Source: Labrys sp. KNU-23 (GTDB lineage Bacteria > Pseudomonadota > Alphaproteobacteria > Rhizobiales > Labraceae). From it: a stretch of 64,000 nt of DNA. This document shows, piece after piece, positions 37,356 through 46,505 of this stretch; within the stretch, counting starts at the first letter, position 1; every line of letters starts with the position of its first letter. The stretch lies in assembly GCF_008330945.1 (NCBI RefSeq), contig NZ_CP043489.1:1302001-1366000 (forward strand), written 5' to 3'. A program made the translations under genes and the position numbers. The notes below the pieces were generated by a model that saw only the letters and a list, made by a program, of their open reading frames with translations, made no database searches and was not told where the DNA came from.

Positions 37356-38879
37356 TCAGAGATCGTCGGGGGCGGAAAGCGGCCCGGAGCGTTGCGCGCC
37401 GGCCCGGGAGCCAAGCACCAGCACCAGCACCGCCACCAGGCCAACCAGGCCGGCAATGATGACGGCCAGGCAAAAGCCATCCGCAAAGGCGCGAGCGAGC
37501 AGTTGCCGGAAGTCATGTTCGGCCAAGGCCAGGCCGGCCGGCATCTCATGCCGCCGTACGGCAAGGCTGGCCAGCGCCAGCGGGGACGCAATCCCGGCTT
37601 CGGCCAAGGCCTGCGCCATCGTCGCCACGGCGCGGCCAGCCATCAGGGTGCCAAGCAGGGCGATGCCGATGGTCATGCCCCCTTGGCGCAGGGCGTTCAT
37701 GGTTGCCGAAGCAGCGCCGCTGCGCGCACGCGGAGCGGTGGCCATGATGGCGGCGCTGGTTGCCGGTACCGCCAGCCCCATGCCGACGCCAAGCAACGCA
37801 AAAAGCGGCGCGACGGTGAAATAGGGTGTCCCCGGCTCGAACCATGCCATCATCAGCATGGCACCGCCGAGCAGCGCATAGCCAAGCAGCATCAGGCGCC
37901 GCAGGCCGTAACGCGCGGAAAGCCGGCCGAACAGCACCGCCGTCAGCGCCATGGCGGCGAAGACCGGCGCCATGCGCCAGCCGGCCTGGGTGGCCGGCCG
38001 TCCCTGCGCCTGCTGCAGGAAGAGCGAGAAGAAGAACAGGCTGCTGTAGCCGGACAATCCGAGGGCGAAGGAGGCAAAATTGAGGGAGGCGAATGGGATG
38101 CTGCGGAAAAGATCGACGGGCAGCACCGGGCGGCTCGCCTTGCTCTCGACCACGATGAAGGCAAGGAGCGCCAGCGCCGCGACGGCCAGGGCGCCGAGCG
38201 TCACCGGCGCGGCCCAGCCGGCCTGCCCCGCACCGATGAGCGCATAGGTGAGCGCGCCCAGGAACAGGATGCTGAGAAGCTGGCCGGGCGGATCAAGCGC
38301 GGCGTGATCGGGATCGGCACTTTCGCTGATGCCGATCATGCCGATGCCGAAGGCGAGCGCGCCGAGGGGCAGGTTCACCAGGAAGATGCTGGGCCAGCCG
38401 ACATTGTCGACCAGCAATCCACCGAGCATCGGGCCGAGGATCAGGGAAACGGCGCTGAAGGATGACCAGCCGCCGATGGCATGTGCCCGCTCGCCTGGAT
38501 CCGGGAAGGCCTGGGTGAGGATCGACAGCGCGCCTGGAATGACCAGGGCACCGGCGACGCCCTGCACGGCACTGCCGATAATCAGCACCGTGAGGGACGG
38601 CGCCATCGCACAGATCGCCGATCCCAGCGTGAACAAGCCGATACCGACGAGCCAGGCGCGCTTGCGTCCATAGCGGTCTCCGAGGGGACCGGCCGAGAGC
38701 ATGAAGGCCGAAAGGCAGAGGGCGTAGGAGCCGACAACCCATTGCAGATCGGAAAGCTCGGCACCCAGGCCCTTCTGGATGGCCGGGAGCGCCACCGTGA
38801 CGATGCTGATCGCCAAAGTGGCCATGAAGGTCCCGAGATAAACCGCCGCGACGGCGGCCTTTCTGCGCAAGGAGGGCAT
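37356..38879 (-). CDS. DHA2 (EmrB/QacA-type) multidrug MFS efflux pump
   Basis: A 507-residue inner-membrane protein with 14 predicted helices, the DHA2 number. Signatures include ATLAISIVTVALPAIQ in TM1, the motif A loop GPLGDRYGRKRAWLVG, and the drug-antiporter motif C region LILGPMLGGLLVDNVGW in TM5. ATG 38879 is preceded by AGGTAA; an earlier ATG at 38912 lies closer to the operator and has no site. It is divergently arranged with the TetR gene around a perfect palindrome, so it is probably induced by its drug substrate. Substrate unknown. Confidence 0.9.
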   Translation of the reverse strand: MPSLRRKAAVAAVYLGTFMATLAISIVTVALPAIQKGLGAELSDLQWVVGSYALCLSAFMLSAGPLGDRYGRKRAWLVGIGLFTLGSAICAMAPSLTVLIIGSAVQGVAGALVIPGALSILTQAFPDPGERAHAIGGWSSFSAVSLILGPMLGGLLVDNVGWPSIFLVNLPLGALAFGIGMIGISESADPDHAALDPPGQLLSILFLGALTYALIGAGQAGWAAPVTLGALAVAALALLAFIVVESKASRPVLPVDLFRSIPFASLNFASFALGLSGYSSLFFFSLFLQQAQGRPATQAGWRMAPVFAAMALTAVLFGRLSARYGLRRLMLLGYALLGGAMLMMAWFEPGTPYFTVAPLFALLGVGMGLAVPATSAAIMATAPRARSGAASATMNALRQGGMTIGIALLGTLMAGRAVATMAQALAEAGIASPLALASLAVRRHEMPAGLALAEHDFRQLLARAFADGFCLAVIIAGLVGLVAVLVLVLGSRAGAQRSGPLSAPDDL

Positions 38880-38920
38880 GATCGTTACCTGGCAAGGAAA
38901 ATTTTTCAGCACCGATACAT

Positions 38921-38941
38921 ATTGACCGACGGTCGGTCAAT
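38921..38941. promoter_or_regulatory. TetR operator in the divergent promoter
   Basis: Perfect palindrome: ATTGACCGAC (38921-38930), one central base, and the exact complement (38932-38941). It contains the classic GACCGACGGTCGGTC core seen at many TetR/AcrR-controlled efflux promoters. Confidence 0.88.
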
Positions 38942-39019
38942 TAATCTAAGCCATTCCAAAACCATTCTAAATATGGCAGACACCCCCTCTATTCAGCACG
39001 GGATCGGGAGAGGAGAGCC

Positions 39020-39649
39020 ATGGCCGGCAGGATTGAGGGCCCAGCGACGCCCGTGCGGGGCGAGCGTCCGCGCCAGCGGCGCATCCAGCCGGCGGAGGTA
39101 CGGGTCGACGACCTGATGTCCGCGGCAGCGGAACTTTTCATCGCCCGCGGCATCGAAGCCACCACGGTCGACCACATCGTGGCACGTGCAGGCGTGGCCA
39201 AGGGCACATTTTACCATTATTTCAAGACGAAGACGGATGTCATCCACGCCCTGCGCGAACGCTTCACGCAGGATTTCCTGTCGAGGGTCGCCGCGGCCAT
39301 CGACGCCTGCCCCCGTGAGGATCATGCCGCCCGGCTTTCGGCCTGGATCAGCGGCGCCGTTGCCGCCTATCTCGCCAACTTCCGGCTCCACGACGTAGTC
39401 TTCCACGATTTCCCCCACAGCCAGCGACAATCGCACGAAAAGGACGCCGTGATTGCCCAGCTCGTCGCCCTGCTCGACGAGGGGCGTGCCGCCGGGGCCT
39501 GGGCCGTTCCGCAATGCCGCACCGTGGCGCTCATCCTGTTCGACGGCATGCACGGTGTCGTCGACGATGCCATCGCCGCGGGAGAGCATACCCCCGAACC
39601 TCTATGCCAATTGCTGACCGGGCTGTTTTCGCGCATGCTCGCGGCCTGA
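39020..39649 (+). CDS. TetR/AcrR family repressor of the adjacent efflux pump
   Basis: A 209-residue regulator. The N-terminal helix-turn-helix (about residues 28-75) reads LMSAAAELFIARGIEATTVDHIVARAGVAKGTFYHYFKTKTDVIHAL, an almost ideal TetR signature, preceded by a basic arm RGERPRQRRIQ. The C-terminal helices are ligand-binding and variable. Divergent to the MFS gene with the palindrome between them, so local repression is very likely. Confidence 0.93.
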   Translation: MAGRIEGPATPVRGERPRQRRIQPAEVRVDDLMSAAAELFIARGIEATTVDHIVARAGVAKGTFYHYFKTKTDVIHALRERFTQDFLSRVAAAIDACPREDHAARLSAWISGAVAAYLANFRLHDVVFHDFPHSQRQSHEKDAVIAQLVALLDEGRAAGAWAVPQCRTVALILFDGMHGVVDDAIAAGEHTPEPLCQLLTGLFSRMLAA

Positions 39650-39670
39650 TCCGCCCAATCGCGAGAGGCT

Positions 39671-39892
39671 CTAGCGCAGCGGTTGGGTGAGCGACACAGA
39701 GCGCCCCGGTCCCGACATCGGCCTCTTCCTCACGGTGGCGGATTCGGTGATCATGGTTACCAGGATCGCGACCGCCAGAACGGTGACGATGCAGACGGAG
39801 AAATGGAACTGTCGACCGGCGTCGCCACGTGAGACGCGGCGAAGGCGATGGCTTTCCTCGGTGAAGTCCAACAGCGTTTCGTCGCGAGGCAT
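39671..39892 (-). CDS. Small single-pass membrane protein, unknown function
   Basis: A 73-residue product with one hydrophobic segment (FHFSVCIVTVLAVAILVTMI, about residues 29-48) between a charged N-terminus and a basic C-terminus. ATG 39892 is preceded on the minus strand by GAGGGAG with about 8-base spacing. A CTGTGC-N6-GCACAG palindrome lies 67 bases upstream. No family is recognised. Confidence 0.55.
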   Translation of the reverse strand: MPRDETLLDFTEESHRLRRVSRGDAGRQFHFSVCIVTVLAVAILVTMITESATVRKRPMSGPGRSVSLTQPLR

Positions 39893-39958
39893 GGCAGCAC
39901 TCCCTCTGTCACGACAGGCTTCCGATACCTCTCAATGACAGCGGACCAGTGCTCCGCT

Positions 39959-39976
39959 CTGTGCGAAATTGCACAG
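39959..39976. promoter_or_regulatory. CTGTGC-N6-GCACAG palindrome
   Basis: Perfect six-base arms (39959-39964, 39971-39976) around GAAATT, 67 bases above the start of the small membrane-protein gene. One of four copies in the window (46371, 46488, 51202). Confidence 0.6.
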
Positions 39977-40369
39977 AAGTCTCATGGAATTTCGGCAGGT
40001 CAAGCCAAGAAATGGCGATACATTTTGGTTATCTAAAATTTCAGATCGTCTTAAATCATGAAAAAACAAGGATTTTTTGGAAAAAACAATTCCATCAGAA
40101 CATTCCCAAGTTTCATTCAGAAAAATTTCCGTATCAAATTACGCTACGATATTGGCTACTCTTGGCGTTGCCGATCTCTAAACCAACGCAATCGAAACGC
40201 TCGAACCCGGACGAGCGCTTGGCGTTCGTCCAATCGGGCTATGATAGAGCCATGGATCTGCCGGCATCCCGGCGATGAGCGCCCTCTTCGCCGGCTTGAC
40301 CTAAAAATCCGCTCAATTGAACGTATACTCCCCCGAATCGACCATAAATGAGGGTTGCCGGACCCCATC

Positions 40370-40390
40370 CAATAGGCTCCGAGCCTATTG
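40370..40390. promoter_or_regulatory. 21-bp palindrome upstream of the host-attachment gene
   Basis: CAATAGGCTC (40370-40379), one central C, and its exact complement (40381-40390), 86 bases before ATG 40476. No T-run follows, so an operator is more likely than a terminator. Confidence 0.5.
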
Positions 40391-40475
40391 CCCAAGAGAG
40401 AGCCTCGCGTCCGGGCGCCAATATCGGAACATTTGAGCGCCTGGATGCATTCCCTTGCAAAGAGGTATTGCGGCT

Positions 40476-40916
40476 ATGATCCTAGACGACAAGAACACGC
40501 TCGTGCTGGTCGGAGACGGCAGGAAGGCGCTTTTTCTGCGCCAGGTCGGACGTGGCAACAAGGCCAGTCTCGCCGTCGACCAGGTCCTGCAGGAAGACAA
40601 CCCTGCCACGCGCGAACAGGGCACCGATCAGCCGGGGCGTACCGGCACGGGCACCAATGGCCGTACCAGCGCCATCAAGGAAACCGACTGGCATCGGCTG
40701 GGCGAGGAGCGTTTTGCGGCCGGGCTTGCCGAAATCCTGTATCGACGCGCCCATGCCGGCCAGTTCGACAGGCTGATCGTGGTTGCTCCGCCCAAGGTGC
40801 TCGGCGATCTGCGCCAGGCCTTCCATCAGGAAGTTCTGGAGCGTGTCAGCCGCGAGATCCCCAAACAGTTGACCTCGCATCCGATCGAGGACATCGCAAG
40901 GATGCTGCGGGAATAG
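40476..40916 (+). CDS. Host attachment family protein (AtsE-like)
   Basis: A 146-residue soluble protein of the family named for Agrobacterium attachment gene products. It begins with a LVLVGDGRKALFLRQ strand-turn typical of the family, has a Gly/Thr/Asn-rich linker (GTDQPGRTGTGTNGR) followed by KETDWHRLGEERFAAGLAEIL, then FDRLIVVAPPKVLGDLRQAF and EIPKQLTSHPIEDIARML. The fold resembles peptide-release-factor/ribosome-rescue domain 2, but the biochemical role is not known. ATG 40476 has AGAGGT 9 bases upstream. Confidence 0.85.
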   Translation: MILDDKNTLVLVGDGRKALFLRQVGRGNKASLAVDQVLQEDNPATREQGTDQPGRTGTGTNGRTSAIKETDWHRLGEERFAAGLAEILYRRAHAGQFDRLIVVAPPKVLGDLRQAFHQEVLERVSREIPKQLTSHPIEDIARMLRE

Positions 40917-41010
40917 GCACGCCATCGTCCGCCGAACACCGCGCCGGCAGGGCGGAGAGGAAAAAGCTCCCCGCCCCGGCCATCGTCTCTACGGTGCTGC
41001 AGCCGTTCGG

Positions 41011-41703
41011 CTATCCAACCGAGGCCGCGGCTTCGTCGATCAGCTGACTGACCTCGGCCGGCCTGGAGGCGAGCGAGGCATGGCTCGCATCGAGCGTGAT
41101 GACCTTGCGCGGGTTCATGCGCGCGGACATGCGCTTCTGGTTGTCGGGGGCGATCATGCGGTCATGGCTGGAAATCTGATACCAGACCGGCTTCGCCTTC
41201 CAGGCAGGGGTGGTGACATTGTCGCCGAAGGTGGAGGCCAGCGGCGCTTTCTGGGTGACAGCCATGATCCTGGCCTCTTCCGCGCTCAGGTCCTGGCAGA
41301 AACTTTCACCGAACTTGTCGTATTTGATCCAAAGGTAGCCGTCGCTGTCCGGCGCGATATTGGAAAACGCCTCGGGCGGGTTCTGCTGGCTGATCGCACC
41401 GGGGCTCTCGCCGGAATCCGGCGCGAAGGCGGCAATATAGACCAGGCCCGCGACATTCGGCAGGCCGCCGGCCTCGGTGATCACGGCGCCGCCGTAGGAA
41501 TGGCCGACCAGCACCACCTTGCCTTCTTGCTGCTTGACCATCTTGCGGGTACGCTCGGCATCATCCGCCAGGCCGGTGAGCGGCAGTTCCACCGCGCGGA
41601 CCTTGTCATATCCCAGGCGCGTGAGTTCGGTAATCACCTTGGCCCAATGAGCCGCGCCGCCCCAGAAGCCATGGACCAGCACAATCGTCGTATCCTTAGC
41701 CAT
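41011..41703 (-). CDS. Alpha/beta hydrolase
   Basis: A 230-residue single-domain hydrolase. LVHGFWGGAAHW is the oxyanion strand, the nucleophile elbow is LVGHSYGGAVI, and the C-terminal catalytic His lies in LDASHASLAS. The acid is likely the Asp of SSHDRMIAP. It resembles the small plant-type methylesterase/hydroxynitrile-lyase-like branch widespread in rhizobia. No signal peptide. ATG 41703 follows TGAGGA by 6 bases. Substrate unknown. Confidence 0.88.
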   Translation of the reverse strand: MAKDTTIVLVHGFWGGAAHWAKVITELTRLGYDKVRAVELPLTGLADDAERTRKMVKQQEGKVVLVGHSYGGAVITEAGGLPNVAGLVYIAAFAPDSGESPGAISQQNPPEAFSNIAPDSDGYLWIKYDKFGESFCQDLSAEEARIMAVTQKAPLASTFGDNVTTPAWKAKPVWYQISSHDRMIAPDNQKRMSARMNPRKVITLDASHASLASRPAEVSQLIDEAAASVG

Positions 41704-41945
41704 CGTCGTCCTCACCGGTGTTGAGTGCCCTTGCGCGCGTCATCCTATCGCGCTTTTGGGTCGGCCATGCATGAAATGAGGCCAGGGAAGAACACCGGTT
41801 TGCAACGGGCATCGCCGGGACGCGCCTTCGCAGGCCTCTGGACAGCCGAGTCGCGTGGGCTCGGTCGCCTTCACCCTGTCCCCGCTGCGGCTCCGCCAGG
41901 CCCCCATGCTCGGGTATCGATTTTCGAGCCGCCCTTGAGCGCCCT

Positions 41946-42284
41946 TCAGGGGGCCGGACCGCACAGCTCATAGAGCGCCTGGCTCATGGTGACATTGATC
42001 GGACGCGATCTGGCCTGGGGATGACGGTCCACATAGTGCCCGAAGAGCTCGACCACTGCCTTGTCGGTCACGCCGGCAAGGCAGTGCCTGCGATGGCGCG
42101 TAATGCTGCAACCCTCGCCGAGGCAGTTGGAGAGCTGTTCCATCACGATGGCCAGGGCGAAACCGCGCCTGTAATCGTCGGGCCAGGCGCGCCAGGCATC
42201 ATAGCTTTGTGCCAACCCGCCACACGGCAGGAACGCCACGCCCATGAGCAATCCGCCTGCCGCAAGCCAGTTGCCGCTCTTCAT
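41946..42284 (-). CDS. Small secreted protein, possibly Rap1a/Tai-like
   Basis: The 112-residue product has a signal peptide (NWLAAGGLLMGVAFLPCGG, cleavage near LAQS). The mature part has four Cys and a layout (helix with GFALAIVMEQ, CxxGxxC, then a VTDKAVVELFGHYVDRHPQARSRP helix and a final ALYELC) like the Rap1a/Tai immunity-protein domain. No effector gene is adjacent. ATG 42284 follows GGGAG by 7 bases. The family call is tentative. Confidence 0.65.
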   Translation of the reverse strand: MKSGNWLAAGGLLMGVAFLPCGGLAQSYDAWRAWPDDYRRGFALAIVMEQLSNCLGEGCSITRHRRHCLAGVTDKAVVELFGHYVDRHPQARSRPINVTMSQALYELCGPAP

Positions 42285-42430
42285 CGCGCGCTCCCGACGC
42301 CCCGGATTGCAGTGTCGCACCTTTTGCTGAAAGTCGGCAGGTCTTTCAGATTGAGAAAATACGCCGAAACAAGCTGTTGCGGACGAGGCTCGCTCCGCCG
42401 GGATCGCTCCTTGCCCTCGCCCGGAAGCAG

Positions 42431-43255
42431 CTATTTGAACGGGCGCGCCCATTCGGCAAGCCTGCGCCGGAATGCCGCCGGCCAGGCCTTCACCTCGGGC
42501 CGCACCGCGACGGGCTTGTCGCGCTCCTTCCACGCCAGGTAGGCCTGCTTCTTCGACACGTCGACGATGTAGAATGCCGTCTCGTCCGGACAGTGGAGCT
42601 TGAGGCAGGACGTGCCGATCACCGCATCGCCCTCGACATCGACACTGCCAACGCCGTCCAGGAGGCGCTTGAACGTCGCCTCGTCCTGCCCGAGCATCTC
42701 GGCCAGCCGGCCGGCGATCGTGCCATAGCTGAAGATCAGGCCGGGATGCTGCGCCTTCAGCTCGAGCGCGTTCTGCCAGATCATCGGATCGGGTGCGGTT
42801 GCCGTCTTTTGCGGGGCGGAAAAGCCCGTCTCCGGCAGCCATACCCAGCGGGTGCCATTGCCATAGGAAGAAGTCTCCTCGAAGACGAAGCCGACGCCGG
42901 AATTCACGAATTCCACGTTTTGGCACTCCCCGATGGGACCATCGAAGCGCGCCGGCTTGCCGGGCAGGAAAGCGATGATGAATCTGGCGGGCGCGCAGGC
43001 ATTGCCGCCACTGCCGGCATAACCGATCGCATAGCCGGTCTGGCCGATGACACCGATCTTCTCGAGAGCGATCACGCCGTTTTCGGCGACGACCTTGCCT
43101 TCGACCTCGAGCTGGCGGCCCTCGTCGTCGGTATCGATGAGGGCGATCTTGCGTCCGAACAATTCCAGCGGCTGCCAGCGCACCGGCTTCCCGGCAGAGG
43201 CGGACGCCATGAGAAGCAGGCTCAGCCCCAGTCCCAGACCGACCATGCGCAGCAT
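42431..43255 (-). CDS. Secreted protein of unknown function
   Basis: A 274-residue product with a signal peptide (LRMVGLGLGLSLLLMASASAG). The mature part is beta-rich, with a Tyr/Gly-rich central strand region (YAIGYAGSGGNACAP), GNGTRWVWLPETGF and several Cys (GECQNVEF, SCLKLHCPDE). No domain is recognised. A ribosome site GGGGGCG precedes ATG 43255. It lies upstream of the Rap1a-like gene on the same strand after 146 bases, so the two may be co-transcribed. Confidence 0.7.
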   Translation of the reverse strand: MLRMVGLGLGLSLLLMASASAGKPVRWQPLELFGRKIALIDTDDEGRQLEVEGKVVAENGVIALEKIGVIGQTGYAIGYAGSGGNACAPARFIIAFLPGKPARFDGPIGECQNVEFVNSGVGFVFEETSSYGNGTRWVWLPETGFSAPQKTATAPDPMIWQNALELKAQHPGLIFSYGTIAGRLAEMLGQDEATFKRLLDGVGSVDVEGDAVIGTSCLKLHCPDETAFYIVDVSKKQAYLAWKERDKPVAVRPEVKAWPAAFRRRLAEWARPFK

Positions 43256-43892
43256 CGACACGCCCCCATCAGTCCGATGTCGTTCATGGCATCTAATATC
43301 ACCCGATCGACCACCGCCAGTGTTCCGCCAGGAGCAGGCCGGGACGCGATTGCCGCTGCCGGCGGCACGGCGATACCGCACCATTCGCTCAATTCTGTCT
43401 CCCAACCGGCCTGCCTCCGGAGAGACTGGTCGACAGGAGGCCCCGGCCCACAGGGCAGATTCTCCTTTTGCGAAAGACCTGGGGGAACGCAGGGTGTGCG
43501 ATTGGATGCGCTTAGCGTTGGGGGGTGCCGTTCGTCGGCGAGGAAAATTCCTCGGCGATACGTTTTGCGCGAGTTGGGAAGCAATGAGTGCCTATGCACC
43601 CGCCCCGCGATCGGCACTGTCAGCCTAATGACGATACGAAAAGTGACGAGAAAACCCGCCCGCGCAATTCGACCCTGGAAGCCGCGAGCTCGCGCGATGT
43701 TCTGGAACGAGCACTTCCCTACTTGCCTGGTGCTTGGCAGCGGTGCAAACGTAAAACTTCCCTCTAACCCAAAGTAAAGAAAGGTATGCTCAAATCTGAG
43801 CAGTCCAAGGATTTCAGTGGGTTGGATATCGGGAGGCCATGCGGTGATTCTCTCATGCTTAGGGGAGACTTCGGAGGATCTAGGTTAAGCTC
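43256..43892. other. Intergenic region without a recognisable gene; island edge candidate
   Basis: 637 bases with no supported coding sequence. Composition becomes AT-richer after ~43620. The 40-bp repeat at 43788 lies here. Confidence 0.5.
43788..43827 (+). repeat. 40-bp direct repeat, copy 1
   Basis: Matches 47263-47302 at 36 of 40 positions, including an uninterrupted TCTGAGCAGTCCA and a shared ATTTCAGTGGGTT. The two copies bracket about 3.4 kb. Confidence 0.8.
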
Positions 43893-44141
43893 ATGTCCCG
43901 TGTGACACACTACATCATCTTTCCATTCGTTCGGGACAGCCAGGGCAATTTGATCGCCGGAAAGGGACAAAGGGCATATTCGAACATGATGGCACGTTTC
44001 CGCGCCGCTTTCTTCGTGGGGATCAGGCTGGACTCCGAAACTGTTGTCGGGGCCGTTGCATTTATGAGAACCGGTAACGACCGACCGATGATCCTGGCAA
44101 AATATGGGGAAACGCCGGAGGGCCTTGAGGGGATGGATTGA
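43893..44141 (+). CDS. Hypothetical protein (82 aa)
   Basis: A compact soluble alpha/beta-looking protein beginning MSRVTHYIIFPFVRDSQGN, with a central AFFVGIRLDSETVVGAVAFMRTGN. No family is recognised, but the composition and strand pattern look like a genuine folded protein. GGAGGATCTAGG lies upstream with loose spacing. It starts 66 bases after the 40-bp repeat. Confidence 0.5.
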   Translation: MSRVTHYIIFPFVRDSQGNLIAGKGQRAYSNMMARFRAAFFVGIRLDSETVVGAVAFMRTGNDRPMILAKYGETPEGLEGMD

Positions 44142-45352
44142 TGCCTCAGGTCCGTCAATCCTGTTGAACGCGTTGCTCGCGCCCCCGTCCCCTCAGCTTT
44201 TTGTCTCACGGGAGAGGAGTAGCCCATCCACGCCATGTCACCCGATTATCCGGATCTCAATTCAGGGTGCGGTCCAATGCAGATGCACTGGAGCGCGACA
44301 ACGGCCAGTCAACACGGGGCGGTGTCTGGCGGCATAGGGCCGCCACGGGTTGGCCCGGCCGCGAGGATCGGGTATCGGCATGCGGCCGGGCCTGCCAGCG
44401 AAGAGTTGGGGGTCTCGGCTGGCGGCTCCACCGAGTGGCAGGAGCGCCTAAAAGCTAAATCGGCCTGACATCGGAACGAAGCTCGATGTTGTTAAGAGTT
44501 GTTACCGGCGCCCCGGGCCAGGGAAGCTGAGAGTCGCCCGGCCGGAGGGACATCCCCCATCGCATCATCTTGAGCATAGTAGGCCGGTTCCTGGCAGTCC
44601 GAGACCGGCATCTTGCCAAATGTTGTCGCGGGCCGCGATCGAGCCATCAACGCAGAGGGGGAGGCAATTGCGCCTCCCCCGCGTGGACCTCTTCCTGACG
44701 CAGGGTCATCAAAGTCAAAACCCGCACCCGCCGCTGCGCAAAGGCAATGGCTTTGGCGAATAACGCCCCAACTTCCACCGCGCCCCGCCGCAACATCAGG
44801 CGGGGTACGGTATTACTTTCTAACGATAGGGAAGGTGACGTCAATATAAATAGTACCAAGCAATGAAATTAACCTGAATTATCAGACAAGCCGAATAAAT
44901 TAGTGGAGGCAATTTTATATTTATTTGCACACTAACATTTATATCGATTGCGTGGCGTGTGGCGTACCAGTTTGGGCAGCACGGCCGATGTGCGGCATGA
45001 CCCAATACAAGGATCACGGGCGCCCGTGCCGGAGGGGGCGATTTCTACGCCGAGAAGCGATGCTCGCTCGCTTGGCCGCCTGCCCTGCCCCGAAAGCCAA
45101 CGGGGAAGTCTGCATGGTCATTTGCGACGAGGCTATTCGCTCCATTTGCTTCTGCAGATTGGCCGGGACTGCGCGTGTTGTGCTTACGAGAATTTCTCCC
45201 CCTCAAGCTTCACGGATGGGAGATGTGTCGACGCGGCAGCTCGTCGGGCCTCAGCGCCGGCATGCCGCTTGTCCGCGAAGACCTGGCCTGGCCCTGAAAG
45301 GCCGGCCGCTGCGCGTGCGGAACACCGGCTGTGGCGGTGTGGGGCGGGCGAT
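44142..45352. other. 1.2 kb without a supported gene; two hairpins
   Basis: No ORF here has both a ribosome site and protein-like composition. Hairpins GGGGGAGGC/GCCTCCCCC (44657-44680) and CCCCGCC/GGCGGGG (44783-44805) are present without T-runs. An AT-rich tract lies at about 44820-44940. Probably decayed island DNA. Confidence 0.5.
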
Positions 45353-45676
45353 CTACCCTTGCGCGCTCTGCTTTTGTCGGTCTGGAACAGCCTGCTGGCG
45401 GCGTACAATTCCATTCGGGCCTTCGCCCCCCAAATAGGCCCTGTAGGTCGGCCGATGATCGAGAGTCAATCCCGTCACGACAGGTCCGCCCGTGGCTTTC
45501 TCAACCGCTGGAACCTTGTAATTGGTATCGTCTGCCCGAAGCCGGCGCTGCCGCTCGTTGAAGCGAGCAAGGTCATCCCGGCGCGGATTTTTGCGGGTCA
45601 TGGTGAGATCGGCGAGGGTTGGTGTCGCGAACAAGACCAGGCCGCAGCACAGCGTAGCGGGAAGTGGCAGGCGCAC
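45353..45676 (-). CDS. Small secreted protein, unknown function
   Basis: The 107-residue product has a signal peptide (RLPLPATLCCGLVLFATPTLA) and a basic, mostly disordered mature part (DLARFNERQRRLRADDTNYKVP). The GTG 45676 start has GGGAG 9 bases upstream on the minus strand. Two terminators just upstream separate it from the next gene. No family recognised. Confidence 0.6.
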   Translation of the reverse strand: MRLPLPATLCCGLVLFATPTLADLTMTRKNPRRDDLARFNERQRRLRADDTNYKVPAVEKATGGPVVTGLTLDHRPTYRAYLGGEGPNGIVRRQQAVPDRQKQSAQG

Positions 45677-45731
45677 GGCACGCTACTCCCAAGAATGCAT
45701 GCCCCGCGAAAGCACGAAGGCATGGAAAAGC

Positions 45732-45753
45732 AAAACGCGCCCCTTGGGGCGCG
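45732..45753 (-). terminator. Minus-strand hairpin terminator
   Basis: CGCGCCCC (45736-45743), TT loop, GGGGCGCG (45746-45753); the AAAA at 45732-45735 is a U-run on the minus strand. Confidence 0.7.
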
Positions 45754-45810
45754 CTGCGCATCTCATGAGCAAAGAGCCCGTCCCGACAAGTTGCGCAGGT
45801 CGGCCAAAGC

Positions 45811-45840
45811 AAAAGCCCCCGCCATTTCCGACGGGGGCTT
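45811..45840 (-). terminator. Intrinsic terminator of the Gly/Asn-rich protein gene
   Basis: AAGCCCCCG (45813-45821) pairs with CGGGGGCTT (45832-45840); read on the minus strand the stem is followed by a U-run. It lies 30 bases after the stop of the gene at 45870. Confidence 0.85.
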
Positions 45841-45869
45841 CTTCATTTCATATCGCTGATGGGGGCAGA

Positions 45870-46280
45870 TCAGTTGTTGCCGCCACTGCCGTTGTTGCCG
45901 CCGCCATTGTTGCCGCCACCGCCGTTGCTATTGCCGCCGCCGCCATCATTCCCACCGCCATTGTTGCCGCCCCCGCTGTTTCCAGTGCTGCCAGACGACT
46001 TCGTTCCGGTGCCACCCTTCGGGCCAGCCGTGCTCGCGGACTGTTGACCGCCATGGCCGAGGTCGCCGCGAGAAACGATCGTGCAGCCGCCGCCGAACAG
46101 GCGGCCGAAGAAGGTGGTGCTTTCGACCTTGCTGCAGCAGGTCGCCCGCTGGGTACCATCGGGGAGACGGCAGTTCTCGTCGCGGGTGTTCGCCTTGGCA
46201 TAGGTGGAGCCGGCGAGCGCGCCGAGCAGAATTGCTGCCGAAGCCATCACGGCCAGGCGAATGGTGGTCTTGTTGGGCAT
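45870..46280 (-). CDS. Secreted Gly/Asn-rich low-complexity protein, paralogue 1
   Basis: A 136-residue protein: signal peptide (TIRLAVMASAAILLGALAG, cleavage near TYAK), a ~35-residue Cys module (C, ten residues, CC, sixteen residues, C), a Ser/Thr/Gly linker, then ~50 residues of GGGNNGGGN-type repeats ending SGGNN. Paralogue 2 (50689-51099) has exactly the same length and Cys spacing. The tail is probably flexible or self-associating. A perfect TGTGC-type palindrome lies 91 bases upstream and a terminator follows. No known family; secretion and structural or matrix roles are inference. Confidence 0.75.
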   Translation of the reverse strand: MPNKTTIRLAVMASAAILLGALAGSTYAKANTRDENCRLPDGTQRATCCSKVESTTFFGRLFGGGCTIVSRGDLGHGGQQSASTAGPKGGTGTKSSGSTGNSGGGNNGGGNDGGGGNSNGGGGNNGGGNNGSGGNN

Positions 46281-46370
46281 TTCCGGGGGCTCTCGATTTT
46301 GCGTTTTCTTCGCTCGCTGTCGATTTGTCCGACAGGCGATCACAGTGATATCGACACAATCGACAGTTGC

Positions 46371-46388
46371 ATGTGCGATTTCGCACAT
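46371..46388. promoter_or_regulatory. TGTGC-N6-GCACA palindrome upstream of paralogue 1
   Basis: ATGTGCGA, TT, TCGCACAT: perfect eight-base arms, 91 bases above the start codon. Same class as 39959, 46488 and 51202. Confidence 0.7.
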
Positions 46389-46487
46389 AAGAAAAAAAGC
46401 CCCCCTTCCCCAAAGATATCTCGGGAAAGAGGACGCCAGTTGCAACTAAGAGCCGATGGAAAAGCTACCTGCACGGAGAGCTGCTTT

Positions 46488-46505
46488 CTGTGCGTATCAG
46501 CACAG
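46488..46505. promoter_or_regulatory. Further CTGTGC-N6-GCACAG palindrome
   Basis: Perfect six-base arms around GTATCA, 100 bases beyond the previous copy. Its target gene is unclear; it may be a second distal site for paralogue 1. Confidence 0.55.

Larger units (their letters stand above)
39893..40475. other. Long AT-richer intergenic region with two palindromes
   Basis: 583 bases without a convincing gene. It contains the palindromes listed at 39959 and 40370, A/T-rich runs around 40060-40140, and otherwise nothing recognisable. A small RNA cannot be excluded. Confidence 0.5.

Noticed and set aside
40370..40390. Rho-independent terminator
   Set aside because: No T-run on either side and no gene ends close by; position upstream of a start codon suits an operator better.
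44925..45859. Overlapping plus-strand frames of 170 and 303 codons
   Set aside because: Cys/Arg-rich composition and no ribosome sites; the secreted protein frame on the minus strand (45353-45676) with signal peptide and GGGAG site is the better gene.
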